Shown: positions 40,882 through 49,906 of the stretch, piece by piece | How positions within the stretch are numbered: position 1 is the stretch's first letter | Layout of the letters: each line of letters starts with the position of its first letter | Origin: Planomonospora parontospora | Lineage (GTDB): Bacteria > Actinomycetota > Actinomycetes > Streptosporangiales > Streptosporangiaceae | NCBI GenBank assembly: GCA_014647935.1 | Contig: BMQD01000003.1 | Coordinates: 186,001 to 250,000 of the forward strand | Direction: 5' to 3' | DNA length: 64,000 bases | Made by a program: the position numbers and the translations under genes | Notes under the pieces: generated by a model | Seen by the model: only the letters and a program-made list of their open reading frames with translations | Told to the model about the DNA's origin: nothing | Databases searched by the model: none

Positions 40882-42879
40882 ATGAGCGGTCGGGACGGTG
40901 CCGGAGACGCGGTGGGAGCGGACCTTTTCGTCGGTAGGCGCGCGGAGTCGGCGGAGATCCGCAGCCTCCTCGGAAGGCGGCGCCACCTCACCCTGACCGG
41001 CGCCGCCGGAGCGGGGAAGAGCACCCTCGCGAGACGCCTGGCCGACACGATGGAGCAGGCGTCCCCCGGATCCGTGTGCGTCCTGGACCTGTCCGAGGCG
41101 CCGGACGACCTCCCCGGCCTGACCGGGATGCTCGCCCGCGCGCTCGGCGTCCGCGTCCGCCCCGGCGCGTCCGCCTTCGACGCCGTGGCCGTGGAACTGC
41201 TCTCCCGGCCGCGGACGCTCGTCCTGGACGACTGCGACCGCGTCGCGGGCACCGCCGGGGTCCTGGCGGACCGGCTGCTGCGCGAGGTCGGCGTGCTGAG
41301 CGTCCTGGCCACCAGCAGGCAGCGGCTCGGCTTCACCGGCGAGCACACCTACCAGCTCGGCGGCCTGTCGGAGAACGAGGCCGTCGAGCTGCTCACCGGC
41401 CTGGCCGGCGACAGGCTCGGCGGGGCCGACCCGGCCGGGATCTGCCGGCGGCTGGACAACCTCCCGCTGGCGATCGGGCTGGCCGCGGCGGCACCCGACC
41501 CCACCGCGGCCGACCTCTTCACGGACCGCCGGGACGTCCGCCGGGACACCCGGCGGCACGGCTCCATGGGCGCCGCGCTCGGCTGGAGCCACGACCGGTG
41601 CGGCCGGGAGGAGCGCCTGGTGTGGGCCCGCGTGTCGGTCTTCTCCGAGGGCTTCGACGCCGAGGCGGCCCAGCACGTGTGCGCCTACGGGGGCCTCACC
41701 GTCGAGCAGGTCCTCGGTGCGCTCCGCGGCCTGTCCGACAAGTCCGTCCTGCTCTGCGAGAAGGACGGCGGCGGTGTCCGCTACCGGCTGCCGAACACCG
41801 TCCGGGCGTTCGGCGCCGCGCTGCTGGAGGACCTCGGCGAGGCGGAGGAGGCCCGGCGCCGCCACCGCGACCACTTCCTGGGCCTGGCCGCGCGCGCCAC
41901 CACGGGCTGGCGGAGCGACCAGCTCGGCTGGTACCACCGGGTCCTGCCCGACCTCGCCAACCTGCGCGAGGCGGTGGAGGACTGTTACGCCAGGCCCGAG
42001 GAGCGCCGCAAGGGCCTGGAACTGGTCAGCAACCTGTGGTTCCTCTGGGTCTGCTGCGGCCGGGCCGCGCTCGGGTACGAACTGCTCCGGCGCGGCCTGG
42101 ACCTGGAGCGCCGGCCCTCCGCCGAGCGGCTCAAGGCGCTGTGGGTGCAGACCTGGATGTCGATCCAGCGCGGGGACGTCGAGGACGCGGAGCGCACCCT
42201 CGCCGAGTGCGCGGCGAGCGACTGGGAGGGGGCCGTGGACCTGGTCCCCTACGTCAGCCACTTCCGGTCGCACCTGGCCGTCGCCAGGGGCGACGTGGGC
42301 AGGGCCCTGTGGCTCATCAGGGACGCCCGGGAGCGCCACCGCTCGTCCGGCGACGTCTTCCCCGGGTTCCTGCCGACCTACATCGTCGTGGCCACCGGCA
42401 TGATGCTCTCCGGCGAGTACGCGCAGGCGACGGCCGTCCTGCGGGAGGGCCGCGAGCTCTGCGCCTCCTACCGCGACTACTGGACGCTCGCCCGCCTCGA
42501 CCTGATCCTCGGGCTCGCCGAGCACATCCTCGACAACACCGCGGCGGCCACCGCGTCCGTCCGCGAGTCGCTCCGCGGCGCCCGGATGTTCGACGACGGC
42601 GTCTGCCTCACCGAGGGGCTGGAGGTGTTCGCGGTGATCGCCGAGGGCGACGCGCACGACACCCTCGCCCTGTTCCTCCTCGGCGCGGCGGCCACCGCCC
42701 GCGAGGAAGCCGGGACGCCGTCCCTGCGCTCGCCCGTGCTGACCGAGCTGCTCCGCCGCTCCGAGGCGAGGCTGCTCGCCCGCAACGACAAGGAGGAGCA
42801 CGACCGGCTCATCGGGACGGGGCGTTCGACGGACCTGCTGACCGCCGTGGAACACGCCCTCCAGGGGCTCGCCTTCTGA
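40882..42879 (+). CDS. STAND-like ATPase with TPR-like C terminus, no HTH (copy 2)
   Basis: 665 aa from ATG 40882. Paralogue of the protein at 36.1 kb. Walker A TGAAGAGKSTLARRL, Walker B TLVLDDCDRV, sensor VLATSRQRLG, a GLPL-like RRLDNLPLAIGLAA, GALGWSHDRCGREERLVW-like winged region (ALGWSHDRCGREERLVW), then TPR-like helices to the end. No LuxR or BTAD domain. The start could be GTG 40807, 75 nt upstream; the ATG is preferred for its homologous N terminus (LFVGRRAESAEIRSLL follows). Confidence 0.82.
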   Translation: MSGRDGAGDAVGADLFVGRRAESAEIRSLLGRRRHLTLTGAAGAGKSTLARRLADTMEQASPGSVCVLDLSEAPDDLPGLTGMLARALGVRVRPGASAFDAVAVELLSRPRTLVLDDCDRVAGTAGVLADRLLREVGVLSVLATSRQRLGFTGEHTYQLGGLSENEAVELLTGLAGDRLGGADPAGICRRLDNLPLAIGLAAAAPDPTAADLFTDRRDVRRDTRRHGSMGAALGWSHDRCGREERLVWARVSVFSEGFDAEAAQHVCAYGGLTVEQVLGALRGLSDKSVLLCEKDGGGVRYRLPNTVRAFGAALLEDLGEAEEARRRHRDHFLGLAARATTGWRSDQLGWYHRVLPDLANLREAVEDCYARPEERRKGLELVSNLWFLWVCCGRAALGYELLRRGLDLERRPSAERLKALWVQTWMSIQRGDVEDAERTLAECAASDWEGAVDLVPYVSHFRSHLAVARGDVGRALWLIRDARERHRSSGDVFPGFLPTYIVVATGMMLSGEYAQATAVLREGRELCASYRDYWTLARLDLILGLAEHILDNTAAATASVRESLRGARMFDDGVCLTEGLEVFAVIAEGDAHDTLALFLLGAAATAREEAGTPSLRSPVLTELLRRSEARLLARNDKEEHDRLIGTGRSTDLLTAVEHALQGLAF

Positions 42880-42993
42880 CGGGGCCCGCCGTCCGGTGCG
42901 GGACCCGCCGCACGGCGCAGGGAACCCGGCAGCGTGCCGCACCGCCGTACGGGACGCCGCCCGCGACCGCGGGGGCCGTCCGCGACCGCCCGC

Positions 42994-43038
42994 GGCCGCC
43001 GCCGTGCCGGATCGTGCGGGTCCGGCACGGCGGCGGCC
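42994..43038. terminator. Bidirectional hairpin terminator
   Basis: A perfect 18-bp inverted repeat beginning GGCCGCCGCCGTGCCGGA with a 9-nt loop, between the convergent ATPase copy 2 and the aminotransferase, ending 8 bp from the aminotransferase stop. Confidence 0.8.
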
Positions 43039-43045
43039 GGTACGG

Positions 43046-44251
43046 CTAGCGGGCCTCGCCCAGGAACTTGGCCACCCGGCCGACCCCCTCGGCCAGGTCC
43101 TCGTCGCCGAGCGCGTAGGACAGGCGGAAGTAGCCGGGGGTGCCGAAGGCCTCACCGGGGACGAGCGCGACCTCGGCCTCCTCCAGGATGATCTCGGCGA
43201 GCTCGGCGGAGGTCTGCGCCCGCCTCCCGCCGAACTCCCTGCCCAGCAGCCCCTTGACCGAGGGGTAGGCGTAGAAGGCGCCCTTGGGCTCGGGGCAGAC
43301 CACGCCCGGGATCTCGTTGAGCATGCGGACCATCGTCCGGCGGCGGCGGTCGAAGGCCTCCCGCATCCGGGCCACCGCCGACAGGTCGCCGGTGACCGCG
43401 GCCAGGGCGGCGGCCTGGGCCACGTTGGAGACGTTGGAGGTGGCGTGCGACTGCAGGTTGGCCGCCGCCTTGACGACGTCCTCGGGCCCGATCAGCCAGC
43501 CCACCCGCCAGCCGGTCATCGCGTAGGTCTTGGCGACGCCGTTCAGCACGACGACCCTGTCGCCCAGCTCGGGCACGGCGGTGGCGATGCTGGAGAAGGT
43601 CGCGTCACCGTAGGTGAGGTGCTCGTAGATCTCGTCCGTGACGACCCACAGGTCGTGCCCGGCGGCCCAGCGGCCGATCGCCTCGACCTGCTCGGGGCTG
43701 TAGACCGCGCCGGTCGGGTTGGACGGGGAGACGAACAGCAGGGCCTTCGTGCGGTCGGTGCGGGCGGCCTCCAGCCGCTCCACGCTCGCCAGGTAGCCGG
43801 TGGTCTCGTCGGTCACCACGTCGACCTGGACGCCGCCGGCCAGCTTGATCGCCTCGGGGTAGGTCGTCCAGTAGGGGGCCACGACCAGGACCTCGTCGCC
43901 CGGGTCGAGCAGCGTTGCGAACGCCTCGTAGACCGCCTGCTTGCCGCCGTTGGTGATCAGGACCTGGGACGCGCCGACCCGGTAGCCGGAGTCGCGGAGG
44001 GTCTTGTCGGCGACGGCCTGCTTGAGCTCGGGGAGCCCGCCGGCCGGCGTGTACTTGTGGAACCGGGGGGTGCGGCACGCCTCGACGGCGGCCTCGACGA
44101 TGTAGTCCGGGGTCGGGAAGTCCGGCTCGCCGGCGCCGAAGCCGATGACCGGGCGGCCCGCCGCCTTCATCGCCTTGGCCTTGGCGTCCACGGCGAGCGT
44201 GGCGGACTCGGAGATCGCGGAGATGCGGGCGGAGATGCGAGGACGGGTCAT
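43046..44251 (-). CDS. Pyridoxal phosphate-dependent aspartate aminotransferase
   Basis: 401 aa class I aminotransferase of the AspC/AatA type. PLP lysine in [16 protein letters not shown], the [12 protein letters not shown] motif, [13 protein letters not shown], and the C-terminal Arg in [14 protein letters not shown] that holds the substrate carboxylate. In actinobacteria this gene often precedes the tRNA-Trp/secE region. GGAGGT lies just before the ATG. Confidence 0.93.
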   Translation of the reverse strand: MTRPRISARISAISESATLAVDAKAKAMKAAGRPVIGFGAGEPDFPTPDYIVEAAVEACRTPRFHKYTPAGGLPELKQAVADKTLRDSGYRVGASQVLITNGGKQAVYEAFATLLDPGDEVLVVAPYWTTYPEAIKLAGGVQVDVVTDETTGYLASVERLEAARTDRTKALLFVSPSNPTGAVYSPEQVEAIGRWAAGHDLWVVTDEIYEHLTYGDATFSSIATAVPELGDRVVVLNGVAKTYAMTGWRVGWLIGPEDVVKAAANLQSHATSNVSNVAQAAALAAVTGDLSAVARMREAFDRRRRTMVRMLNEIPGVVCPEPKGAFYAYPSVKGLLGREFGGRRAQTSAELAEIILEEAEVALVPGEAFGTPGYFRLSYALGDEDLAEGVGRVAKFLGEAR

Positions 44252-44500
44252 ACCTCCATGGTTACAGACCCGTCGCCGCGTTTCCGTCCTCCATCCGTCA
44301 TGCGGACCGTCCGCGGCGGCCCCGTACAGGCGGGGAGAAGCTCCCGTGACCGTCCCGTTGCCCGTCCTGTGACCTGCGATGCGGGTTTCCGGTTCGACGT
44401 GGGGCCCATTCCCCCGTAGACTCCGGCGTGGTCTTTCCGCCGTATGCGTGTTCGGCGGTCAAGACCGGTGAGCCGCGGACAAACTTCGGGTCAACCGGGG

Positions 44501-44506
44501 TATGGT
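44501..44506 (+). promoter_or_regulatory. Candidate -10 element of tRNA-Trp/secE
   Basis: TATGGT lies 12 bp before the tRNA 5' end, 18 bp after a weak -35 (GGACAA at 44477). Confidence 0.4.
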
Positions 44507-44518
44507 GGTTCATGTCTT

Positions 44519-44591
44519 AGGGCACTAGCGCAATTGGTAGCGCACCGGTCTCCAAAACCGGCGGTTGGGGGTTCGAGTCCCTCGTGCCCTG
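44519..44591 (+). tRNA. tRNA-Trp (anticodon CCA)
   Basis: 73 nt. Acceptor AGGGCAC pairs with GTGCCCT at the 3' end; discriminator G. D arm GCGC/GCGC around AATTGGTA, anticodon stem CCGGT/ACCGG with loop CTCCAAA giving CCA, T loop GTTCGAGTC. The 3' CCA is not encoded. Location just before secE is conserved in actinobacteria. Confidence 0.96.
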
Positions 44592-44666
44592 CGAGGAGCG
44601 GTCCGCGCATCAGGGCGTCTAGCGCGCCGCAGACATGCGTTGGATACGACGGATCAGGTGAGGACT

Positions 44667-44915
44667 GTGGCGATCGACACGCGCGGCGAAACCGCAGACA
44701 AGCCGAGCGGTGAGAAGAAGCCGAAGCGCACTTCTCCCGCCCTCTTCTATCGGCAGATCGTCGCCGAGCTGCGCAAGGTCATCTGGCCCACGCGCAAGGA
44801 ACTCATTTCTTACACCATCATCGTCCTGGTCTTCGTTTTGATCATGGTCGGGATCGTGGCCGGGCTCGATGCGCTGTTCACCGAGGGCGTGCTGAGGATC
44901 TTCGGCGGCGCCTGA
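44667..44915 (+). CDS. secE: Preprotein translocase subunit SecE
   Basis: 82 aa essential clamp of the SecYEG channel. A charged cytoplasmic N terminus, the amphipathic [20 protein letters not shown] that lies on SecY, and a single C-terminal membrane helix. GTG 44667 is preceded by GGTGAGG; an in-frame GTG 9 bp earlier is possible. It begins 76 bp after tRNA-Trp and is followed by nusG. Confidence 0.95.
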   Translation: MAIDTRGETADKPSGEKKPKRTSPALFYRQIVAELRKVIWPTRKELISYTIIVLVFVLIMVGIVAGLDALFTEGVLRIFGGA

Positions 44916-45000
44916 GCCGGCATCCGGCGGGTCGTCCCGCCGTGACCCCAGCCCCTCCGCAAGTCCAGTCAGCCCATCGACGAAAAGAGAAAGAGCCACC

Positions 45001-45825
45001 GTGTCCGAGTCTTCACAGTCGGCCGGCGAGTCCCGCGAAGAGTGGGAGGGCGAGCCGGAAGAGGCCGTCGACGCCGCGGAGGATTCGCTCGGCGAGTCCG
45101 AAGAGGTCGACGAGTCCGGAGCTCGCGACGAGTCCGGGGAGGCTCGTGACGAGTCCGCCGACGCCGACGCCGCCGGAAGCGAGGCCGAAGAGGTCCCGGC
45201 CGGCGCCGTCGACGAGGACGGTGACGTCCTTCCCGACGTCGACCCGGTCGAGGAGTTCAAGCGCCACCTGCGCGGCCAGTACGGCGAGTGGTACGTCATC
45301 CACTCCTACGCCGGCTACGAGAACCGCGTGAAGGCCAACATCGAGACCCGCACGCAGTCCCTCAACATGGAGGACTTCATCTTCCAGGTCGAGGTGCCCA
45401 CGCACCACGTGACCGAGGTGAAGAGCGGCAAGCGCCAGCTCGTCAAGGAGCGCGTGCTGCCCGGTTACGTGCTGGTCCGGATGGAGCTCACCGACGAGTC
45501 CTGGTCCGCGGTGCGCAACACGCCCGGAGTGACCGGCTTCGTCGGACTGTCGAACAAGCCGAGCCCGCTGAGCATCGACGAGGTCGCCAAGCTGCTGGCC
45601 CCCGAGCCCAGCGAGGAGACCAAGAAGACGACCGCCAAGGCCACCACGGCGACCGTCGACTTCGAGGTGGGTGAGTCGGTCACCGTCATGGACGGCCCCT
45701 TCGCCACCCTGCCCGCGACGGTCAGCGAGATCAGTGCCGAGTCGCAGAAGCTCAAGGTGCTGGTTTCGATCTTCGGTCGCGAGACCCCGGTCGAGCTCTC
45801 GTTCAACCAGGTCTCGAAGATCTGA
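45001..45825 (+). CDS. nusG: Transcription termination/antitermination factor NusG
   Basis: 274 aa. The NGN domain (about 95-190; [40 protein letters not shown]) binds RNA polymerase clamp; the KOW domain (about 215-274; [19 protein letters not shown]) contacts Rho or S10. An N-terminal extension of about 90 residues is extremely rich in Glu, Asp and Ser ([16 protein letters not shown]) and predicted disordered. Acidic extensions are normal in actinobacterial NusG. GTG start with GAAAGAG upstream. Confidence 0.96.
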   Translation: MSESSQSAGESREEWEGEPEEAVDAAEDSLGESEEVDESGARDESGEARDESADADAAGSEAEEVPAGAVDEDGDVLPDVDPVEEFKRHLRGQYGEWYVIHSYAGYENRVKANIETRTQSLNMEDFIFQVEVPTHHVTEVKSGKRQLVKERVLPGYVLVRMELTDESWSAVRNTPGVTGFVGLSNKPSPLSIDEVAKLLAPEPSEETKKTTAKATTATVDFEVGESVTVMDGPFATLPATVSEISAESQKLKVLVSIFGRETPVELSFNQVSKI

Positions 45826-45854
45826 CCCGTCACATAAACTAAGACGTTCGGCGG

Positions 45855-45908
45855 CCGCGCTTCGCGAAGCGCGGTCCGTCGGCACGCTCCCCGCGTCTGC
45901 GTGGGAGC
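45855..45908 (+). promoter_or_regulatory. Two hairpins in the rplK leader
   Basis: A perfect 20-bp palindrome (CCGCGCTTCG/CGAAGCGCGG, 45855-45874), then GCTCCC/GGGAGC with an 11-nt loop (45886-45908). They lie between nusG and rplK and may attenuate or mark the L11-L1 feedback region. Confidence 0.5.
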
Positions 45909-45940
45909 CGCATCACCCCGATTAGGACCCGGAGAGAACC

Positions 45941-46372
45941 ATGCCTCCTAAGAAGAAGATCGCGGCACTGGTCAAGGTCCAGCTTCCCGCTGGCCAGGCC
46001 ACGCCCGCTCCGCCGGTCGGTACCGCCCTCGGTCCGCACGGCGTCAACATCATGGACTTCGTGAAGCAGTACAACGCTGCCACCGAGGCCCAGCGCGGCA
46101 ACATCATCCCCGTTGAGATCACCATCTTCGAGGACCGCAGTTTCACCTTCATCACGAAGACGCCTCCGGCGCCCGAGATGATCAAGAAGGCCGCCGGTGT
46201 GACCAAGGGCTCGGCCGTCCCGCAGAAGGACAAGGTCGGCAAGCTCACCCGGGAGCAGCTGCGTCAGATCGCCGAGACGAAGATGCAGGACCTCAACGCC
46301 AACGACATCGAGGCGGCGGAGAAGATCATCGCCGGCACCGCCCGGTCGATGGGCATCACGATCGCCGACTAG
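45941..46372 (+). CDS. rplK: 50S ribosomal protein L11
   Basis: 143 aa. N-terminal KLQLPAG-like [20 protein letters not shown] and [12 protein letters not shown], then the C-terminal 23S-binding domain ([12 protein letters not shown] end). Binds the GTPase-associated centre with L10-L12; the Pro-rich hinge where thiostrepton-type drugs contact is intact. ATG preceded by GGAGAG. Confidence 0.97.
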   Translation: MPPKKKIAALVKVQLPAGQATPAPPVGTALGPHGVNIMDFVKQYNAATEAQRGNIIPVEITIFEDRSFTFITKTPPAPEMIKKAAGVTKGSAVPQKDKVGKLTREQLRQIAETKMQDLNANDIEAAEKIIAGTARSMGITIAD

Positions 46373-46458
46373 GCGTTCACCACCACCAACCTCGAAGCGA
46401 GTGGAGGGGCCAGGCGCTGGCCCGTACCACGGACACTCGGATCCACAGGAGTGAGCAA

Positions 46459-47172
46459 GTGAAGCGCAGCAAGGGACACCGCAACGCAGCGGCCAAGTTC
46501 GACCGCGACAACCTGTACAGCCCGGCCGAGGCCGCGAAGCTGGCCAAGGAGACCAACGTCGCCAAGTTCGACGCGACCGTCGAGGTCGCCCTGCGGCTGG
46601 GCGTCGACCCCCGCAAGGCCGACCAGATGGTGCGCGGCACCGTCAACCTCCCGCACGGCACCGGTAAGACCGCCCGGGTCCTGGTCTTCGCGACCGGTGA
46701 CCGTGCCGAGGAGGCCCGCGCCGCGGGCGCCGACATCGTGGGCGCCGACGAACTGATCGACGAGGTCGCCAAGGGCCGCCTCGACTTCGACGCGGTCGTC
46801 GCCACCCCGGACCTCATGGGCAAGGTCGGCCGTCTGGGCCGCGTCCTCGGCCCGCGCGGTCTGATGCCGAACCCCAAGACCGGCACCGTTACCCCCGCGG
46901 TCGGCAAGGCCGTCACCGACATCAAGGGCGGCAAGATCGAGTTCCGTGTCGACCGGCACGCGAACCTGCACTTCATCATCGGCAAGGTGTCGTTCGGTGA
47001 GCGTCAGCTCATCGAGAACTACGCCGCCGCCCTCGACGAGGTGCTGCGTCTCAAGCCGTCGGCGGCCAAGGGCCGTTACCTCAAGAAGATCACCTTCTCC
47101 ACGTCCATGGGCCCCGGCATCCCGGTCGACCCGAACGTGACGCGCGGCATGACCGCCGACCTCGACGCCTGA
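46459..47172 (+). CDS. rplA: 50S ribosomal protein L1
   Basis: 237 aa L1-stalk protein and likely translational repressor of its own operon. [13 protein letters not shown] and the signature [20 protein letters not shown] are present. GTG start with AGGAGTGAG upstream. It follows rplK by 86 bp and ends at a strong terminator. Confidence 0.97.
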   Translation: MKRSKGHRNAAAKFDRDNLYSPAEAAKLAKETNVAKFDATVEVALRLGVDPRKADQMVRGTVNLPHGTGKTARVLVFATGDRAEEARAAGADIVGADELIDEVAKGRLDFDAVVATPDLMGKVGRLGRVLGPRGLMPNPKTGTVTPAVGKAVTDIKGGKIEFRVDRHANLHFIIGKVSFGERQLIENYAAALDEVLRLKPSAAKGRYLKKITFSTSMGPGIPVDPNVTRGMTADLDA

Positions 47173-47194
47173 TCTATCAGACGTCCGTCGTAGC

Positions 47195-47228
47195 GGGCCT
47201 CGACCGAATGGCCATTCGGTCGAGGCCC
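47195..47228 (+). terminator. Intrinsic terminator after rplA
   Basis: A perfect 34-bp palindrome starting GGGCCTCGACCGAATGG, followed by TTCTTCGTTCTTGT. The stem of up to 17 bp (loop of 4 or less) plus T-rich tail is a canonical Rho-independent terminator. Confidence 0.93.
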
Positions 47229-47321
47229 TTCTTCGTTCTTGTGGCCGAAGCGGCCCGGCTCCCCAGCGCATAGTCTCGTAGACAAGTCCGATGGGGGATT
47301 ACGAAGGGGTGTGAGGACGGA

Positions 47322-48176
47322 ATGCGCCGATTGGCTTCCGCGCTGGCGCTGGGAACGGCCGCGCTGATCGGGGTCGCGGGATGCGGTGCGCAGGGCACCG
47401 CCTCCCTTGGGAACGTGAAGCTGGCGGCGGCCGAGGCGGTGCAGCAGAGCGCCCAGAAGGCCGAGGAGGTCACCTCCTACTCCGCCGACCTGGTGCTCGA
47501 CGCCAAGGACGGCGAGCACGGCGCCGGCAAGATCCAGGGCCGCATGGTCTACCAGAGCAAGCCCCAGCTCGCGACGGACATCACGCTGGACGTGATCTCC
47601 TTCGGTGAGCAGAACGTGCCCGGCGGGGCGCGGGCCATCCTGCTCGGTGACACGGTCTACGTGAAGTCGAGCCTGCTGACCCGGTTCACCGGCGGCGACA
47701 AGCCGTGGGTCAAGGTGTCGACCGCCGATCTGGACGCCGGGGACCAGGCCGAGGTCCGCGGGCTCATGGATCAGGCCCAGCAGTTCGACCTGCCCGGCAC
47801 GGTCAGGCTGCTGACGGCCTCCAAGGACGTCAAGGCCGTCGGCACGGAGACGGTCGGCGGGGTGGAGACCACCCACTACAGCGGCACCTTCCCGGTGGCC
47901 GAGGCCGCGAAGGCGCTCGACCCGGCTGAGCGCGAGCAGCTCCAGGGCCGGTTCGCCGAGGCGAAGAACGTGAAGTTCGACCTGTGGGCCGACGCGCAGA
48001 GCCTGCCCAGGAAGGTCACGCTGAGCGGCACCGAGCAGGGCGCCTCGTTCACCATGGCGGCGCACTTCCAGGGCTTCAACGAGCCGGTGACGATCGCGGC
48101 CCCGCCCGCCGACCAGGTGGGCGACCTGCCGAAGGACCTCGGCGAGCAGCCGCGGGAGAGCACGGGCGGCAACTGA
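47322..48176 (+). CDS. Lipoprotein of the LppX/LprAFG-like family
   Basis: 284 aa. Signal peptide ending in lipobox VAGC (Cys21), then a single domain of alternating strands like the LppX/LprG/LolA lipid-carrier fold (YSADLVLDAKDG, TYVKSSLL-like VYVKSSLLTRF, VGGVETTHYSGTF, KFDLWADAQSLPRKV). Such proteins may carry lipids through the periplasmic space. A lipoprotein gene between rplA and rplJ is found in other actinobacteria. A -10-like TAGTCT lies about 46 bp upstream. Confidence 0.85.
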   Translation: MRRLASALALGTAALIGVAGCGAQGTASLGNVKLAAAEAVQQSAQKAEEVTSYSADLVLDAKDGEHGAGKIQGRMVYQSKPQLATDITLDVISFGEQNVPGGARAILLGDTVYVKSSLLTRFTGGDKPWVKVSTADLDAGDQAEVRGLMDQAQQFDLPGTVRLLTASKDVKAVGTETVGGVETTHYSGTFPVAEAAKALDPAEREQLQGRFAEAKNVKFDLWADAQSLPRKVTLSGTEQGASFTMAAHFQGFNEPVTIAAPPADQVGDLPKDLGEQPRESTGGN

Positions 48177-48180
48177 GCCC

Positions 48181-48232
48181 CGCGTACGGCCCGCGCCCCG
48201 GAACTGTCCGGACGGGGTGCGGGCCGTACGCG
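48181..48232 (+). terminator. Hairpin terminator after the lipoprotein gene
   Basis: A 20-bp stem beginning CGCGTACGGCCCGC with one G-T wobble and a 12-nt loop, 5 bp past the stop. No T-tract. Confidence 0.75.
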
Positions 48233-48341
48233 TGTCCGGAGCCGTTCTCGGAGGGGACCGGCCTGTCCGGTCGTTCTCGGAGCGGCCGTGCATGTGTCCG
48301 GAGCCGTTTCGGAACGGCCGGGACCGTGCCGGCCCCGCGAT

Positions 48342-48370
48342 TTGGCATCTTCTCCCCGGGCGCGTAAGCT
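48342..48370 (+). promoter_or_regulatory. Promoter of the rplJL operon
   Basis: -35 TTGGCA (48342-48347), 17-bp spacer, -10 TAAGCT (48365-48370). The transcript would start near 48377, leaving a leader of about 190 nt before rplJ. Confidence 0.72.
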
Positions 48371-48376
48371 GTCCAA

Positions 48377-48566
48377 CGCCGAAGACCGCCGGTCGTCGTC
48401 GGGCCTCATGGCCTGGCGGCCCAAGGATCCACATCAGTGGACGGCCTGCGCAGGTGTGATGTGAGTTTTCATCTGGATTGATTTCCTTATGTGAGCCCCG
48501 TGCGCCTGCGCCGGGGCTTGTTCTCATTTATGGGCCTTTGCCGGCGGCACATCTGGAAGGAGGCCC
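48377..48566 (+). promoter_or_regulatory. Ribosomal protein L10 leader of rplJL
   Basis: Structured 5' leader where L10 or L10-(L12)4 is known to bind and repress translation. Visible elements are CCACATCAGTGG-like pairing near 48433, a kink-turn-like AGGTGTGATGTGAG stretch, and a GC-rich hairpin AGCCCCG/CGGGGCT (48489-48517) followed by TTGTTCTCATTT, which could work as a terminator or sequestering stem. Boundaries are approximate. Confidence 0.6.
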
Positions 48567-49091
48567 ATGGCGAAGGCGGAAAAGGCAACGGCTGTAGCCG
48601 AGCTGAAGAGCAGCTTCGAAGGCTCCAGCGCTGCCGTTCTGACCGAGTACCGCGGTCTCACCGTCGCCCAGCTCAAGCAGCTGCGCGTTTCTCTCGGTGA
48701 GAATGCGAATTTCGCCGTGGTGAAGAACACGCTGACCAAGATCGCGGCCAACGAGGCCGGGATCAGCCAGCTCGACGACCTGCTCGCGGGTCCGTCGGCG
48801 ATCGCGTTCGTCAAGGGCGACGTGGTCGAGGCTGCCAAGAGTCTGCGTGACTTCGCCAAGGCCAATCCCCTCCTGGTCATCAAGGGCGGTGTCGTCGACG
48901 GTAAGGCGATGACATCGGCCGAGATCAGCAAGCTTGCCGACCTCGAGTCGCGCGAGGTCCTCCTCGCGAAGCTGGCCGGCGCTCTGAAGGCGAAGCAGGG
49001 CCACGCGGCCGCTGTCTTCAACGCGCTGCCCACCAACATGGCTCAGCTGGCCGAGGCTCTGCGCGCGAAGCGCGCGGAGGCCGGCGAGTAG
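48567..49091 (+). CDS. rplJ: 50S ribosomal protein L10
   Basis: 174 aa. N-terminal rRNA/L11-binding domain ([33 protein letters not shown]) and a C-terminal helix carrying L7/L12 dimers ([17 protein letters not shown]). GGAAGGAGG upstream of the ATG. Confidence 0.97.
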   Translation: MAKAEKATAVAELKSSFEGSSAAVLTEYRGLTVAQLKQLRVSLGENANFAVVKNTLTKIAANEAGISQLDDLLAGPSAIAFVKGDVVEAAKSLRDFAKANPLLVIKGGVVDGKAMTSAEISKLADLESREVLLAKLAGALKAKQGHAAAVFNALPTNMAQLAEALRAKRAEAGE

Positions 49092-49173
49092 GTCCGCGCA
49101 CGCGGTCCCAGGGGATTAGCGCATACGTACCGCGGTCCCAATTCTCATAAGTTAGATCCATACGGAGGAAATC

Positions 49174-49566
49174 ATGGCGAAGCTCAGCACCGACGAGCTG
49201 CTCGACGCTTTCAAGGAGATGACCCTCCTCGAGCTGTCCGACTTCGTGAAGCTCTTCGAGGAGACCTTCGACGTCAAGGCCGCCGCCCCGGTCGCCGTTG
49301 CCGCCGCCCCCGCCGCCGGTGGCGGTGCCGCCACTGAGGAGGCCGAGGAGCAGGACGAGTTCGACGTCGTCCTCGAGGCCGCCGGTGACAAGAAGATCCA
49401 GGTCATCAAGGAGATCCGCGCCCTGACGAGCCTGGGCCTCAAGGAGGCCAAGGACCTGGTCGACGGCGCTCCGAAGCCGGTCTTCGAGAACAAGGTCAAC
49501 AAGGAGCAGGCGGAGAAGGCCAAGGCCGCCCTCGAGGCCGCCGGCGCCACCGTCAGCGTCAAGTAA
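49174..49566 (+). CDS. rplL: 50S ribosomal protein L7/L12
   Basis: 130 aa stalk protein. N-terminal dimerisation helices ([20 protein letters not shown]), an Ala/Gly-rich hinge ([18 protein letters not shown]), and the C-terminal factor-binding domain ([20 protein letters not shown]). Ribosome site ACGGAGGAA. Ends at an intrinsic terminator. Confidence 0.97.
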   Translation: MAKLSTDELLDAFKEMTLLELSDFVKLFEETFDVKAAAPVAVAAAPAAGGGAATEEAEEQDEFDVVLEAAGDKKIQVIKEIRALTSLGLKEAKDLVDGAPKPVFENKVNKEQAEKAKAALEAAGATVSVK

Positions 49567-49583
49567 TTCGCTTCACCGTAAGA

Positions 49584-49620
49584 GGGCGGGTCCACCAGGT
49601 GCCGGTGGACCCGCCCTTTT
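49584..49620 (+). terminator. Intrinsic terminator after rplL
   Basis: A perfect 13-bp stem GGGCGGGTCCACC/GGTGGACCCGCCC, 7-nt loop, followed by TTTT. Confidence 0.93.
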
Positions 49621-49906
49621 CGCGTCCGCGGTACGGCGCCGCGCGTCGCGGCCCGGCCGCCGAAGCCCTTCGCCGGGCTGCGTACCTCCTCCGGTTCAGG
49701 TCGGGAAGCCCCTTCGCCGGGCTGTCCGTGTACCCCGGTTCGGTCCGGAAGCCCCCTCGCGGACCGGGTGGTGACGACCTTCACCTCTTGTTGTTGGACT
49801 GATGGTCTGATAGCCATGCCGTAACGGGTGGTGGGTGGCCGGCCGGTCCGGCCGGTGGGGCGGCCCGCCGCCGGAGTGGGCGGACCGGTCTGCTGGAGGA
49901 CGGCGC

